NCBI RefSeq assembly: GCF_039652435.2
Contig: NZ_CP190246.1
Span: forward strand, 372,001-436,000
DNA length: 64,000 nt
Reading direction: 5' to 3'
Origin: Niabella insulamsoli
GTDB lineage: Bacteria; Bacteroidota; Bacteroidia; Chitinophagales; Chitinophagaceae
Numbering within the stretch: position 1 is the stretch's first letter; each line of letters opens with the position of its first letter. The position numbers and the translations under genes were made by a program. Below the pieces are notes generated by a model. The model was given only the letters and a program-made list of their open reading frames with translations, was not told the origin of the DNA and made no database searches. Shown one piece after another: positions 14,956-22,770 of the stretch.

Positions 14956-15039
14956 CTACAGTAGTATGGTTGTGAGCATAGCGACTATATATATTATAGC
15001 CACTATGGCAGTTAAAAGATTTAAAAAATTAGTTGTCAT
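14956..15039 (-). CDS. 27-residue hydrophobic peptide overlapping the endolysin stop
   Basis: A frame of 27 residues: MTTNFLNLLTAIVAIIYIVA followed by MLTTILL. It is a single transmembrane helix with almost no charge. Its ATG overlaps the TGA of the amidase gene (ATGA at 15036-15039), so ribosomes finishing the endolysin could start it. This is the position where phages keep a holin or antiholin. It is far shorter than usual holins, though single-span pinholin-like peptides exist. The role is inference; the overlap and hydrophobicity are directly visible. Confidence 0.45.
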   Translation of the reverse strand: MTTNFLNLLTAIVAIIYIVAMLTTILL

Positions 15040-15572
15040 CTTATTAAATCGTCATAGGTCATTAGAACGGCAGCTATGTTTTTGGCTAGTAGTAAAAAAT
15101 TGGCATCATAGCGGGCCATATCCTCTTTGCTATCTATAAAACAGATTTCAAGAAGCCCGTTTATGCCCGGCTCATGCACAAACGCCAGGCGTCCGCGGTG
15201 ACTATCCTTTTCACTTTTTGCGCCACGATTGTTGATGCGCAGTACCCGCGCTACCGCTTCGGTAAGGCTCTTGCAGAATTTTACCGACATAACGCCTGCA
15301 TTATCTTTATGAAGAGCGGTGGTGCCTGAAGCTTTACCAGTGCCGGATGCATCAAAATGCAGTTCCATAACCACCGAGCCTGATCCGGGTTTGATGCGGT
15401 TCAGATATTGCGAAAGCGTTTCATCGTCGCTGTCGGTAAATACTTTGTATTCCGGTTTTATGAAATTCAGGATGGCATCACGCAGTTTAACTGTTTCCTG
15501 ATTTTCCTTTCTGCCATTGCTTACGGCTCCCGGGTCGTTATGATGGTGTCCAGCACTTAAAAAAATTGCCAT
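15036..15572 (-). CDS. Endolysin, N-acetylmuramoyl-L-alanine amidase (Amidase_3)
   Basis: A 178-residue amidase with the zinc-site motifs of the Amidase_3 family in order: SAGHHHNDPGAV (His 9-11 region), KENQETVKLRD (Glu ligand), VMELHFDASGTG (His in the SLHANA-like strand) and GLLEICFIDSKED (catalytic Glu). It would cut the peptide side chain from peptidoglycan at lysis. There is no signal peptide, so it needs a holin for export. It lies between the large terminase and the DUF1320 gene, inside the leftward virion operon, instead of in a separate lysis cassette. Confidence 0.85.
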   Translation of the reverse strand: MAIFLSAGHHHNDPGAVSNGRKENQETVKLRDAILNFIKPEYKVFTDSDDETLSQYLNRIKPGSGSVVMELHFDASGTGKASGTTALHKDNAGVMSVKFCKSLTEAVARVLRINNRGAKSEKDSHRGRLAFVHEPGINGLLEICFIDSKEDMARYDANFLLLAKNIAAVLMTYDDLIR

Positions 15573-15597
15573 TATTGTTAGTTTTAGTTTGAAATAA

Positions 15598-17136
15598 TTA
15601 AATCGCGCGGTTGTTTTTTTTGTTCATCTTCCCGGAGCGGGTTTTGGCAGATCGTCGTTTTGTGTTGCGGTCGGCCATCCATATCGCACCTTCCAGTGCA
15701 TCAGGCCCGTCATCATTTAGGCGTTCACCTTTTTCAAATCCCAATAGTTGCGAACGCAGTAACTTCATGCCGATGTTTGTTTTTTGATGGACATTAAACC
15801 GGATGTATCCGCGTTGAAAGAGCGACTGCATTGTCATGATACGGGCGTGTTTGTCGCCTTTATCTCGCCGGTCAAACAGGATGCGCAGCGCTCGCCCCTG
15901 CTCATCTTCAACTAATTCCAGTTCTTTTTTATGAACTTCCTCCTGTATGAAACTGGCCTCCATGCAATGCTGAATGATCGAGTAGTCGCCATTATCAGCG
16001 TCCACCCTAAAGGCTTCCTCCCACATATTCTTTGCCGTAGTCTTTTGACCCCACGCCTGTAGGATGTCATAGTGCAGCCCTTTTTTACCAAGCAGTACCC
16101 AAAACTTAAAATCTGACTTTTCGGTACTCTTATATGAAGGGTCTAAGTAGTGGATAATTTGACTGTCGTACTCATTTAATGGTAGCGGCTCAACCCAATT
16201 TTGCATCCATTCGAGCTTAAAATCTGCACCCTCTTCAAACGGAGTGTTCATGCGTTCCCGGATAAATCCGCCCGCCTCGGTAGCTTCCAACTCTGCAACG
16301 CGCTCATTAGTAAAGTCTTCATTTTCGGGCCAGTTGGATTGATCGTTTTCGTCTTTAATGTTTACAAGGTGAACGACTTTTTTAATTTCCTCGTCTTCCT
16401 CTATTAGATTGGTGACGGTGTTTTCGTGGAACCTGTTTTGTAAGACAAACAGCCACCACTTGCGCGTCCATAGTGCAGGTTTTAGTTCTTCCATCACCCA
16501 GCGTTTATCCTCTTTAGCGATGGAGTCATTCTTAAGTTGGCGGGCCATATTTAAATCATCGATAAGCCCGAGATTAGGCCGCTTCCATTTAAAGCGGGTA
16601 CCACGCGGTGTTTGCTCTTTCCCGTAAGCATAGAAACCGCAGTCATCTTTGGTTTTAAAGGCACCATCTTCCCAATTGCCAAAACTAAACTGCTCACCGA
16701 AGTCATTAATATATCGCTGATTGCCCATTAAATTGGCTTGTAGATCAGCCAGGCGTTCGCAAGCCAATTTATTATTTAAGCTACCCAGGGCGACGCCGTT
16801 TAAATCGCCTTTAGCTTTTATATACATTGGAAGGAATAGCCCAAAACTTGTTGACTTAGCAAAGCCGCGCGACCATTGCTCTAAGTAAATAGTATTAGGG
16901 TTGTTGTAAGCATACTCTGGAATTTGTTTATGAAACCAACCCATCGGGGCATACGCATAATCAGGAAAATAATATTCAACGAAATACTGATAATTGCCCG
17001 GTTTTAAAAGATGATTGACGCGCTTACGGCGATCACCGGCGCTTTCGAAGCGGTCAATTGGCGTGCTGGATTTGATCGTTTCGACCAATTCCTGAAAATC
17101 GACAATCAGTTTTTTATCTCCCGGACTATGAATCAT
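15598..17136 (-). CDS. Large terminase subunit (Mu gp28-like)
   Basis: A 512-residue packaging motor. The ATPase half has a Walker A-like QWSRGFAKST, unusual in replacing the GK-type P-loop by RGFAKST, a Walker B LGLIDDL, and an adenine-binding region near KQIPEYAYNN. The nuclease half has HYLDPSYKSTEKSDF and the C-terminal DDGPDALEGA, which supply acidic metal ligands. ATG 17136 is chosen because AAAGGAG lies 8 nt upstream; an earlier in-frame ATG at 17172 lacks such a site. It starts inside the small-terminase gene, overlapping by 11 nt. Confidence 0.9.
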   Translation of the reverse strand: MIHSPGDKKLIVDFQELVETIKSSTPIDRFESAGDRRKRVNHLLKPGNYQYFVEYYFPDYAYAPMGWFHKQIPEYAYNNPNTIYLEQWSRGFAKSTSFGLFLPMYIKAKGDLNGVALGSLNNKLACERLADLQANLMGNQRYINDFGEQFSFGNWEDGAFKTKDDCGFYAYGKEQTPRGTRFKWKRPNLGLIDDLNMARQLKNDSIAKEDKRWVMEELKPALWTRKWWLFVLQNRFHENTVTNLIEEDEEIKKVVHLVNIKDENDQSNWPENEDFTNERVAELEATEAGGFIRERMNTPFEEGADFKLEWMQNWVEPLPLNEYDSQIIHYLDPSYKSTEKSDFKFWVLLGKKGLHYDILQAWGQKTTAKNMWEEAFRVDADNGDYSIIQHCMEASFIQEEVHKKELELVEDEQGRALRILFDRRDKGDKHARIMTMQSLFQRGYIRFNVHQKTNIGMKLLRSQLLGFEKGERLNDDGPDALEGAIWMADRNTKRRSAKTRSGKMNKKNNRAI

Positions 17137-17578
17137 TGCGTATCTCCTTTGATTTTTCCTGTAAAAACTCAAACATATCAGGTGCTAATATTTTAGCATG
17201 ATCAAGATTGGCCTTCATAAGCCATTCGGCAAACTCCTTTAAAATTGCATGGTAGTTCGAGAGATTGTATTTTTTGCGTAGCGAGTTAATAGCATTCGTT
17301 ATTTTGATCACCTGGTCAGTTTCGGAGCTATCCAAAGGCCGCTTATCTTCTGCCGCGGCTTTGTTTATTAGGGAAAGGTTACGGTAGTATTCCCGGATGA
17401 GCTTAGGCACCGATGTTTCATTGGCGCTTTTGTCTAAGTCCCAATCGTTATCCTTAATCCATTTACCCAATTGTTGCGGTGAAACGCCAACTACTTTACA
17501 GATTTCGCCTTTCTGTAAGTTGGTATTGCAGTACAACTCATAAGCGTCCTGATATTCTTTTTCCTTCTTTTTGCCCAT
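17126..17578 (-). CDS. Small terminase subunit / HTH packaging protein (Mu gp27-like)
   Basis: A 150-residue protein beginning MGKKKEKEYQDAYELY. It has an N-terminal helix-turn-helix with GEICKVVGVSPQQLGKWI (about 23-40), the usual DNA-recognition part of small terminases of the DUF1804/gp27 kind. The rest is helical. It heads the leftward virion operon, with its first codon at the edge of the central control region, and the large subunit starts within its end. Confidence 0.78.
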   Translation of the reverse strand: MGKKKEKEYQDAYELYCNTNLQKGEICKVVGVSPQQLGKWIKDNDWDLDKSANETSVPKLIREYYRNLSLINKAAAEDKRPLDSSETDQVIKITNAINSLRKKYNLSNYHAILKEFAEWLMKANLDHAKILAPDMFEFLQEKSKEIRNDS

Positions 17579-17642
17579 TTGCTGTTTTGGTTTAGGGCAA
17601 AGTTCTTACAACTTACGCCCCTACTGAAATCTTCGTTTCATT

Positions 17643-17670
17643 ATGGTCGAAAATTATGACCATCATGGTC
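17643..17670. promoter_or_regulatory. Palindromic operator-like half-sites in the central divergent region
   Basis: Three half-sites, ATGGTC (17643-17648), GACCAT (17658-17663) and ATGGTC (17665-17670), are spaced by 9 and 1 bp. The last two form a perfect palindrome around one base, and a partial ACCAT follows at 17691. They lie between the two divergent late operons, so a shared activator or repressor site is likely. In Mu the central strong gyrase site is also between the head genes and the protease gene; that could coincide here. Confidence 0.5.
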
Positions 17671-17772
17671 TAAATCCGCTACCATAAAGGATTTACGATT
17701 TTTTACGCCTCAAAAAACGTCGGAGCTTTGTAATCTGAATCGCTGGTAAAGCGACCACCAAAATTTAACTGA

Positions 17773-18729
17773 ATGGCGTTTAAAAAAGATTATATCGTAA
17801 GCACAGAAGATATCAATTCTGAAGGCTTTTGGGTTCGCACCGACGGTATTGATTTAAGTGCCGCAGTTAATAATTGCCCTGCTTATATTGATCACCGCTA
17901 TTGGGAACTACCTATCGGCCATTGGGAAAATATAAGAAAGGAGGGTTCTGTGTTGATGGCGACCCTAGTCATTGACGGTGCTAACGACCGCGAAAGGGAT
18001 GTCATTAGAAAGATCGAAAACGGTGATATGAAGGGCGCTTCCATTGGTGCTGATCCCGTGTCCTGGGATGAAGAACCGACCCAATTAAAGAATGGACAAC
18101 GTAGACCTACGCTTTCTAAATCGATTCTTTTTGAGATTTCGCCAACAGCATTGCCTATTAACAGAAACGCGCTTTGTCTTAAAAGTGACGGCCAACCGAT
18201 CACCCTTAGCGCAGCAAACATTAATGACATTATTCCGCAACTAAAACCAACTATAGATATGGAAAAAATTGCGCTCTCATTGGGCCTTTCAAAAGATGCT
18301 ACTGAAGCACAAATATTATCAGCTATCGATGCCAACAAAGGCAAAAACGAAGCTGCTGCAACCCTTACAAAGGAACTTTTGGACAAGGCGGGCGAAGGTT
18401 TGGACGAAAAATCTAAAGCCATTTTTGTCACGCTTTCACAAACTAACGTGAAACAAGCCCTGGAATTTGCAGAAAGTGCTAAGCCGGCTACAATCGCGAC
18501 TGAAGCTGCCACTCCACCCGCCGCGACTCAAAAGGATGTGAAAGTTTCGGAACTTATTAAGCTCGGTAAAGTTACGCAGGAAGATGCGGAAGCGGGAAAG
18601 GATAGCTATGATTACCTGAGCAGACATGACAAGGTTGAGCTATCACGCATTAGAACTGAAGAGCCGGAAAAATACGCCAAACTCGCAAGGGACTACGCAA
18701 AAGGAGTTCGCTACGCCGGTAAATCTTAA
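17773..18729 (+). CDS. Capsid maturation protease with C-terminal scaffold region
   Basis: A 318-residue protein. The N-terminal ~150 residues fit the Mu I/prohead protease fold: AYIDHRYWELPIGHW (His 41, His 50), KGASIGADP with Ser 90 as likely nucleophile, and SPTALPINRNAL. The C-terminal ~155 residues, from MEKIALSLGL at residue 163, form an acidic helical region typical of scaffolds. In Mu the scaffold Z is made from an internal start in the same frame; ATG 18259 could serve so here. It is the first gene of the rightward late block, just before the capsid gene. Confidence 0.8.
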   Translation: MAFKKDYIVSTEDINSEGFWVRTDGIDLSAAVNNCPAYIDHRYWELPIGHWENIRKEGSVLMATLVIDGANDRERDVIRKIENGDMKGASIGADPVSWDEEPTQLKNGQRRPTLSKSILFEISPTALPINRNALCLKSDGQPITLSAANINDIIPQLKPTIDMEKIALSLGLSKDATEAQILSAIDANKGKNEAAATLTKELLDKAGEGLDEKSKAIFVTLSQTNVKQALEFAESAKPATIATEAATPPAATQKDVKVSELIKLGKVTQEDAEAGKDSYDYLSRHDKVELSRIRTEEPEKYAKLARDYAKGVRYAGKS

Positions 18730-18752
18730 TTAAGGAATAAACCACAGCTACC

Positions 18753-18783
18753 GGGCTTCCAAACGATTTTCGGGCGGAAGCCC
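18753..18783 (+). other. Intergenic hairpin before the capsid gene
   Basis: GGGCTTCC (18753-18760) pairs with GGAAGCCC (18776-18783), an 8-bp perfect stem with a 15-nt loop and no T-run. It lies between the protease and capsid genes and may protect or cut the mRNA. Confidence 0.55.
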
Positions 18784-18828
18784 ATATTAAACCAGTACAA
18801 CCAAAACTAACTTTTAAAATCTCTCATC

Positions 18829-19836
18829 GTGAAAAAAACAAACACAAAACTTTTTTTGAACATCATGTTCAACTGCGTAATGGGCTTCGTATTTGCGGCC
18901 TTATTGGGTATTAACCCGTTTATTGGCGCTGTAGTCGTTAACGCCGGCGGTGTAGCGCTCAACTATATGGATACGCGCGGCGTGACCTTTTTTGAGGGGT
19001 TGGCACAGGAAGTTTGGTTGCCGCTGGTTATGGAAGATCCATACCCGCAAGCAAGCTTTTTAAATGCGGCTACCGATATGAGCTCGCTTGTTGATAATGA
19101 CAAAATAAACTTAGCGGAAGCTGGCGTTGACCCTACAGTGTTGGTCGACAATGATGTTTATCCTATTGCCATGACTGACGCATCAGATACGCCAAAGGAA
19201 GTGACGCTGAAAACCTATGACACTACGAATAGCGTTGTTCGAAATGCTGTAGCAATCGAGTTAGCGTATGGTCAGCGGGCCTTGTATGCCAATAAGCATA
19301 AGAAAGCTTTGGCTAAAAAACTGGGTATGGACGCTGCATATATGTACGCTCCAGCGCAGGCAAGTGGCGCAAACTCCAACTTTGTTGTAAACTTAGGTGC
19401 CAATGACAGTATTATCGATGCAATCATTGACTTGCAAAGAGATTTTCTCAATTCTGATGTAATTGATGACCTGAATCTCGTTCTTTCTCCAAATCACCTT
19501 GCCAAATTGAGCAAAGAAGATAAAGAGCTTTACAAATTTATTGTAGCCAAACCCGGCGAATCAATGTATGATTTCAAAATGTGGAGGTATTCAAAAAATC
19601 CCATCTACATCGGAGCCACCGGCGTAAAGGCTGCTTATGGTGCCGCTTATGAAGCGGGTACACATAAATACTCAAGCTTCGCATTTGTTGGCAGCGAAGT
19701 AATGCGGGCCGACGGTAGCGCGGAAATGTTTCAGCGGTTGAGAGACCCAGAAGCGCGTGGCGACATCTTCGGTTTCCAGAAAAGAGCTTTAGCAACTACG
19801 TTGCGCGGAAAATTTAGCGGAGCTATTCTACAATAA
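18829..19836 (+). CDS. Major capsid protein
   Basis: A 335-residue protein directly after the protease/scaffold gene. Residues 8-40 are hydrophobic (LFLNIMFNCVMGFVFAALLGINPFIG), probably a delta-like segment. The rest suits an HK97-fold coat protein: a long N-arm (MDTRGVTFFEGLAQEVWL), VVRNAVAIELAYGQ, and the C-terminal VGSEVMRADGSAEMFQRLRDPEARG with FQKRALATTLRGKF. Position and size match Mu T (capsid). It is flanked by hairpins on both sides, suggesting a stable separate mRNA. Confidence 0.82.
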   Translation: MKKTNTKLFLNIMFNCVMGFVFAALLGINPFIGAVVVNAGGVALNYMDTRGVTFFEGLAQEVWLPLVMEDPYPQASFLNAATDMSSLVDNDKINLAEAGVDPTVLVDNDVYPIAMTDASDTPKEVTLKTYDTTNSVVRNAVAIELAYGQRALYANKHKKALAKKLGMDAAYMYAPAQASGANSNFVVNLGANDSIIDAIIDLQRDFLNSDVIDDLNLVLSPNHLAKLSKEDKELYKFIVAKPGESMYDFKMWRYSKNPIYIGATGVKAAYGAAYEAGTHKYSSFAFVGSEVMRADGSAEMFQRLRDPEARGDIFGFQKRALATTLRGKFSGAILQ

Positions 19837-19874
19837 TCAAAGGGGTGATTATTGGCCAAAACTACACCGGGAAC

Positions 19875-19897
19875 GAGGCTGTGTTTTTATCAGCCTC
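19875..19897 (+). other. Intergenic hairpin after the capsid gene
   Basis: GAGGCTG (19875-19881) pairs with CAGCCTC (19891-19897) around TGTTTTTAT. It is not followed by a T-run. Together with the hairpin at 18753 it brackets the capsid gene. Confidence 0.5.
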
Positions 19898-19984
19898 TCC
19901 CATTCCGCTAATAATACAACCCCACAAACTACCCGTTTACTAACTGTTTAAACCGCATTTAATTACCCCAAAAACAGCTTAAAA

Positions 19985-20395
19985 ATGTCAAAATCAACCT
20001 CAAAAAATAAAGCAAATCCCGCGCCTGTATTGCCTCCTGACATAAAAGAAGAGGGAATCGACAGCTATGACGAGCAGGTAAATCTGCGAATTGATAATAA
20101 GCTACCTGAAGGCGGCACACCGCCTGAAAGCCCAACTGGTGAACCGGGCACAACCGAAAGCCAGGATGACAATGACGGCGATCAGGGTGCGAACACACCT
20201 GAAGGCGACACGCCGCCCGAAGATCAATTGAGCGAGAAGCTACTTGGTAAGCTTTCGGCCTATAAAGAGGCATACCCCGAAAACGAGGTGTTTCATATTA
20301 CTAGTGACGGTCAGGTGTTTTTAGATAGCGGTAAATCGGATGCTATCAACCATGAAAAAACATTAGGCGGTAAGCTGAAAAGCTATTCCGTATAA
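19985..20395 (+). CDS. Disordered acidic protein (capsid accessory, tentative)
   Basis: A 136-residue protein, low-complexity and acidic through residues 15-85 (repeats of PEGGTPPES, DDNDGDQG, PEGDTPPED). It ends with an ordered C-terminus (KLLGKLSAYKEAYPENEVFHI; SDGQVFLDSGKSD). It lies between the capsid and sheath genes, where head-decoration, head-fibre or connector genes sit. The disordered part is proline-rich, as in some decoration proteins. No domain recognised; function inferred from position only. Confidence 0.55.
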   Translation: MSKSTSKNKANPAPVLPPDIKEEGIDSYDEQVNLRIDNKLPEGGTPPESPTGEPGTTESQDDNDGDQGANTPEGDTPPEDQLSEKLLGKLSAYKEAYPENEVFHITSDGQVFLDSGKSDAINHEKTLGGKLKSYSV

Positions 20396-20430
20396 ACTAC
20401 GATTCATTTTTTATTAAGTATAAAACCATT

Positions 20431-20455
20431 AGCCCGCTACCAAAAGGCGCGGGCT
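20431..20455 (+). other. Intergenic hairpin before the sheath gene
   Basis: AGCCCGC (20431-20437) pairs with GCGGGCT (20449-20455). It is followed by ATAAACCAAACG and the sheath ATG at 20472, 17 nt beyond the stem, like the pre-gene hairpins of the early region. Confidence 0.5.
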
Positions 20456-20471
20456 ATAAACCAAACGTAAA

Positions 20472-21653
20472 ATGAGTATCAATATATCAAGGGGTGCCGG
20501 CCAGCTGAACAGAACAGACCCAACTGAAGACGCGGTGGTTTGCCTCGTTCTTAGTGGCACAGCCGTAGCAGGCAAAATCGCATTAAGTGAACCAAAACAA
20601 ATCTTTTCGAGTCTCGCACTTGTGGATTTAGGTATCACGGAAGCAAATAACCCGCTTGCTCATCGCGATATTATTGACTTTTATGGCAAAGCTGGTGAAG
20701 GTGCTGAGCTAAATTTCATGTTGGTCAGCGATGCGACAACGTTAGAGGATATCTGCGATGTGGCAAATGATATCGCCAGGAAATTGATCACATTTACGCA
20801 AGATCGGGGTGTCATTCTACTCGTTAACCGTAAGCCAGCGGCAGGTTATGTTCCTACTATTACAGCAGGATGGGACGCAGATGTAACCGCAGCCGTTTCT
20901 AATCTAAATGAAATGGCCGTGCAGTACCAAAACCTGAATGTTCCATTTGTCGGCATTCTGCCAGCGCTGTTGATGGATACTACGAAGATCGCCGAAATGC
21001 CCTTGCGTGCTACTTTGACAAAAGACAATGTCGCCGTAAGCGCTGCCTGTGAAAAGGCCGACGGTCATATCTCAATGGGTGCGTTAGCCGGATGGTTAGT
21101 TCGTCACCAGGTTAGCGAAAATTTTTCACAAATCGCAAGCGGCCCTATTTTCGATACCGCCTTTTTCCCAGATGCGGTTCCCGTAATGAACCTAAAAAGC
21201 AGCTGGGCGGCACTCAACACTAAGGCTGTGATTTTCCTTTACAAGGAGCCAGGAAAGCAAGGCTTTTTCTTTAACGACGATAATACGATGACGGCTATTT
21301 CCAGCGATTACAGTTCAATCAGTTGGAACCGGACTATCAATAAGGTTCATCGTATTGCTTACGCCAGCCTAGTTAACAAGCTGCGTGCCACTGTCGATCT
21401 GAATCCAACAACCGGGAAGGTAGAGTCTTCGCTTATCAGCGATTGGGAAAGTGATGTAGAAAACGACATTCGTGCCAATATGATCAATACCGGCGTGGAC
21501 AAAAAACCTGAAATATCCGGTGTGAAATGTACGATTGATCCTAACAGCGATATCGTCAACGACGAGGTTGACGCTGAAATCGCCATCGTTCGCCGGGGTC
21601 AGGCCAAAACCTTCAACGTTAAAATCGGTTACGCGCGCGCTATTGAAGAATAA
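20472..21653 (+). CDS. Tail sheath protein (DUF2586)
   Basis: A 393-residue protein of the DUF2586 family, which supplies tail sheath in Bacteroidota contractile phages. Features are GAGQLNRTDPTEDAVVCLVL near the start, GAELNFMLVSDATTLEDICD (about 80), the strand RGVILLVNRKPAAGY, and the C-terminal core TKAVIFLYKEPGKQGFFFNDDNTM followed by DYSSISWNRTINKVHRIAY. Contraction of this sheath drives the tube through the envelope. It is directly followed by the tube gene. Confidence 0.82.
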   Translation: MSINISRGAGQLNRTDPTEDAVVCLVLSGTAVAGKIALSEPKQIFSSLALVDLGITEANNPLAHRDIIDFYGKAGEGAELNFMLVSDATTLEDICDVANDIARKLITFTQDRGVILLVNRKPAAGYVPTITAGWDADVTAAVSNLNEMAVQYQNLNVPFVGILPALLMDTTKIAEMPLRATLTKDNVAVSAACEKADGHISMGALAGWLVRHQVSENFSQIASGPIFDTAFFPDAVPVMNLKSSWAALNTKAVIFLYKEPGKQGFFFNDDNTMTAISSDYSSISWNRTINKVHRIAYASLVNKLRATVDLNPTTGKVESSLISDWESDVENDIRANMINTGVDKKPEISGVKCTIDPNSDIVNDEVDAEIAIVRRGQAKTFNVKIGYARAIEE

Positions 21654-21692
21654 CGCCGCAATTTTTTTGCAATAAACCAAAACTAACTTTTT

Positions 21693-22106
21693 ATGAGTAT
21701 CAACAATATTGAATTTGCATGGGAGGATATCACTGTTACGGCAATGGGCCGAACTTTCGAGCGAATTCTTGCTATTGAGTATGATAAAAAACGTACTAAA
21801 AAGCAACTTTATGGCCGTGGTTCCGGCGTCAAGGGCATCCAGCGACAAAATGTTGAGCCTACCGGTTCTTTGACGTTGGGGCAAAGCGAAGTTGAGGCAA
21901 TGATAAGGGTTGCGCCTCAAAATGATTTGACTTTGCTAGTAATGGACATTCAGAGTCATTACCTGAACGCAGATAGCGGTGCAGTAGTAAGAGATCGAAT
22001 TGTCGGCGCTGAATTTGTCAACCTCCCTAAAAACTTTAAACAGGGTGATAGTGACATGGAAGTGAAGTTGGATTTTCTTGCCATCGATATTCTTTATCAA
22101 CAATAA
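21693..22106 (+). CDS. Tail tube protein
   Basis: A 137-residue beta-rich protein with the size and order of a contractile-tail tube subunit, right after the sheath. Recognisable parts are FAWEDITVTAMGRTFERI, then KRTKKQLYGRGSGVKGIQRQN, EPTGSLTLGQSEVEAM and FVNLPKNFKQGDSDMEV. Such proteins form hexameric rings stacked as the inner tube. Together with the following frameshifted chaperone and the tape measure it gives the usual sheath-tube-chaperone-tape order. Confidence 0.82.
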   Translation: MSINNIEFAWEDITVTAMGRTFERILAIEYDKKRTKKQLYGRGSGVKGIQRQNVEPTGSLTLGQSEVEAMIRVAPQNDLTLLVMDIQSHYLNADSGAVVRDRIVGAEFVNLPKNFKQGDSDMEVKLDFLAIDILYQQ

Positions 22107-22149
22107 TTAACTATTCAATTTTCGATCTAAAAACCCCAATACTATTCTA

Positions 22150-22563
22150 ATGAACTCAAATCAACCCCAAAATGAGACCGATGTTATCATACCATCTGAC
22201 AACGAAACGGTAATTATCCCGGAAGACGCAAAGCCGATATCTTCTGAATCTGATAAATCTAAGTTAAGCGGCTATCAATCTCCTGAACAGATCGAAGAGC
22301 TTAAGAAAAAACATGGTGGAGAAATTCACGAGGTGGAAGTAGATGGCAAGTTGGCCTATTTTAAAAAGGCCAGTCGCCCGACCTTGAGAGCCGCCTTATC
22401 GTTTTTGGATAAGGATAAGCTTAAATACATGGAGATAATCCTTATTAATTGCTTTGTGGCTGGTGATCGCTCTGTTTTGGAAAATGATGAAGATATGTAC
22501 GGCATTGTAGATGTTGTGCCGGCTCTTACTAAGGGTAAGCTCGCTAAAATAAAAAAGTTCTAG
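22150..22563 (+). CDS. Tail assembly chaperone, short form (G-like)
   Basis: A 137-residue acidic protein ending KLAKIKKF then TAG. It has an acidic low-complexity N-terminus and a core LAYFKKASRPTLRAALSFLDKDKLKYM with NCFVAGDRSVLENDEDMYG. The place, between tube and tape measure, matches the tail assembly chaperone gene. Its last codons form an A AAA AAG slippery site, from which a longer fusion is made. The short form alone is the zero-frame product. Confidence 0.78.
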   Translation: MNSNQPQNETDVIIPSDNETVIIPEDAKPISSESDKSKLSGYQSPEQIEELKKKHGGEIHEVEVDGKLAYFKKASRPTLRAALSFLDKDKLKYMEIILINCFVAGDRSVLENDEDMYGIVDVVPALTKGKLAKIKKF

Positions 22564-22600
22564 AGCAGGCAGATGGTAGGTATAACCGAAACTTCCTGCT
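22551..22600 (+). promoter_or_regulatory. Programmed -1 ribosomal frameshift site
   Basis: The heptamer A AAA AAG (22551-22557) is in the correct frame (codons AAA, AAG), directly before the TTC TAG end of the chaperone gene. Six nt downstream, AGCAGG (22564-22569) can pair with CCTGCT (22595-22600), a possible stimulatory stem. This is the same heptamer as in E. coli dnaX. A -1 shift joins the chaperone to the 56-codon frame that ends at 22727. Confidence 0.82.
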
Positions 22601-22727
22601 GTATATAGACACCCAAATTAGATACCATTTAAAAATAGATCCCGACGGCTTGAACGATGAAGAGTGGGCGGCAACTTATGCAGTACTTAAAGACATTCGG
22701 AAGCAAGAAGCTGAAGGTAAAAATTAA
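22557..22727 (+). CDS. Tail assembly chaperone extension, -1 frame (GT-like)
   Basis: This is the -1 frame continuing the chaperone. It is 56 residues long and starts VLEQADGRYNRNFLLYIDTQI, with no start codon of its own. It ends GLNDEEWAATYAVLKDIRKQE, a pattern common in the T-domain of tail chaperones. The shifted product is about 192 residues. By analogy with phage lambda gpG-GT and other tailed phages it contacts the tape measure and recruits tube subunits. The frame is open and protein-like over its whole length. Confidence 0.8.
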   Translation, partial: VLEQADGRYNRNFLLYIDTQIRYHLKIDPDGLNDEEWAATYAVLKDIRKQEAEGKN

Positions 22728-22730
22728 TAG

Positions 22731-22760
22731 CGATGCCTTTTCCTAGTCGAAAAGGCATCG
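22731..22760 (+). other. 12-bp hairpin before the tape measure gene
   Basis: CGATGCCTTTTC (22731-22742) pairs perfectly with GAAAAGGCATCG (22749-22760), loop of 6 nt. The tape measure ATG lies 10 nt further, at 22771. There is no T-run. It is the longest of the late-region gene-boundary hairpins. Confidence 0.6.
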
Positions 22761-22770
22761 TTCAATAAAA

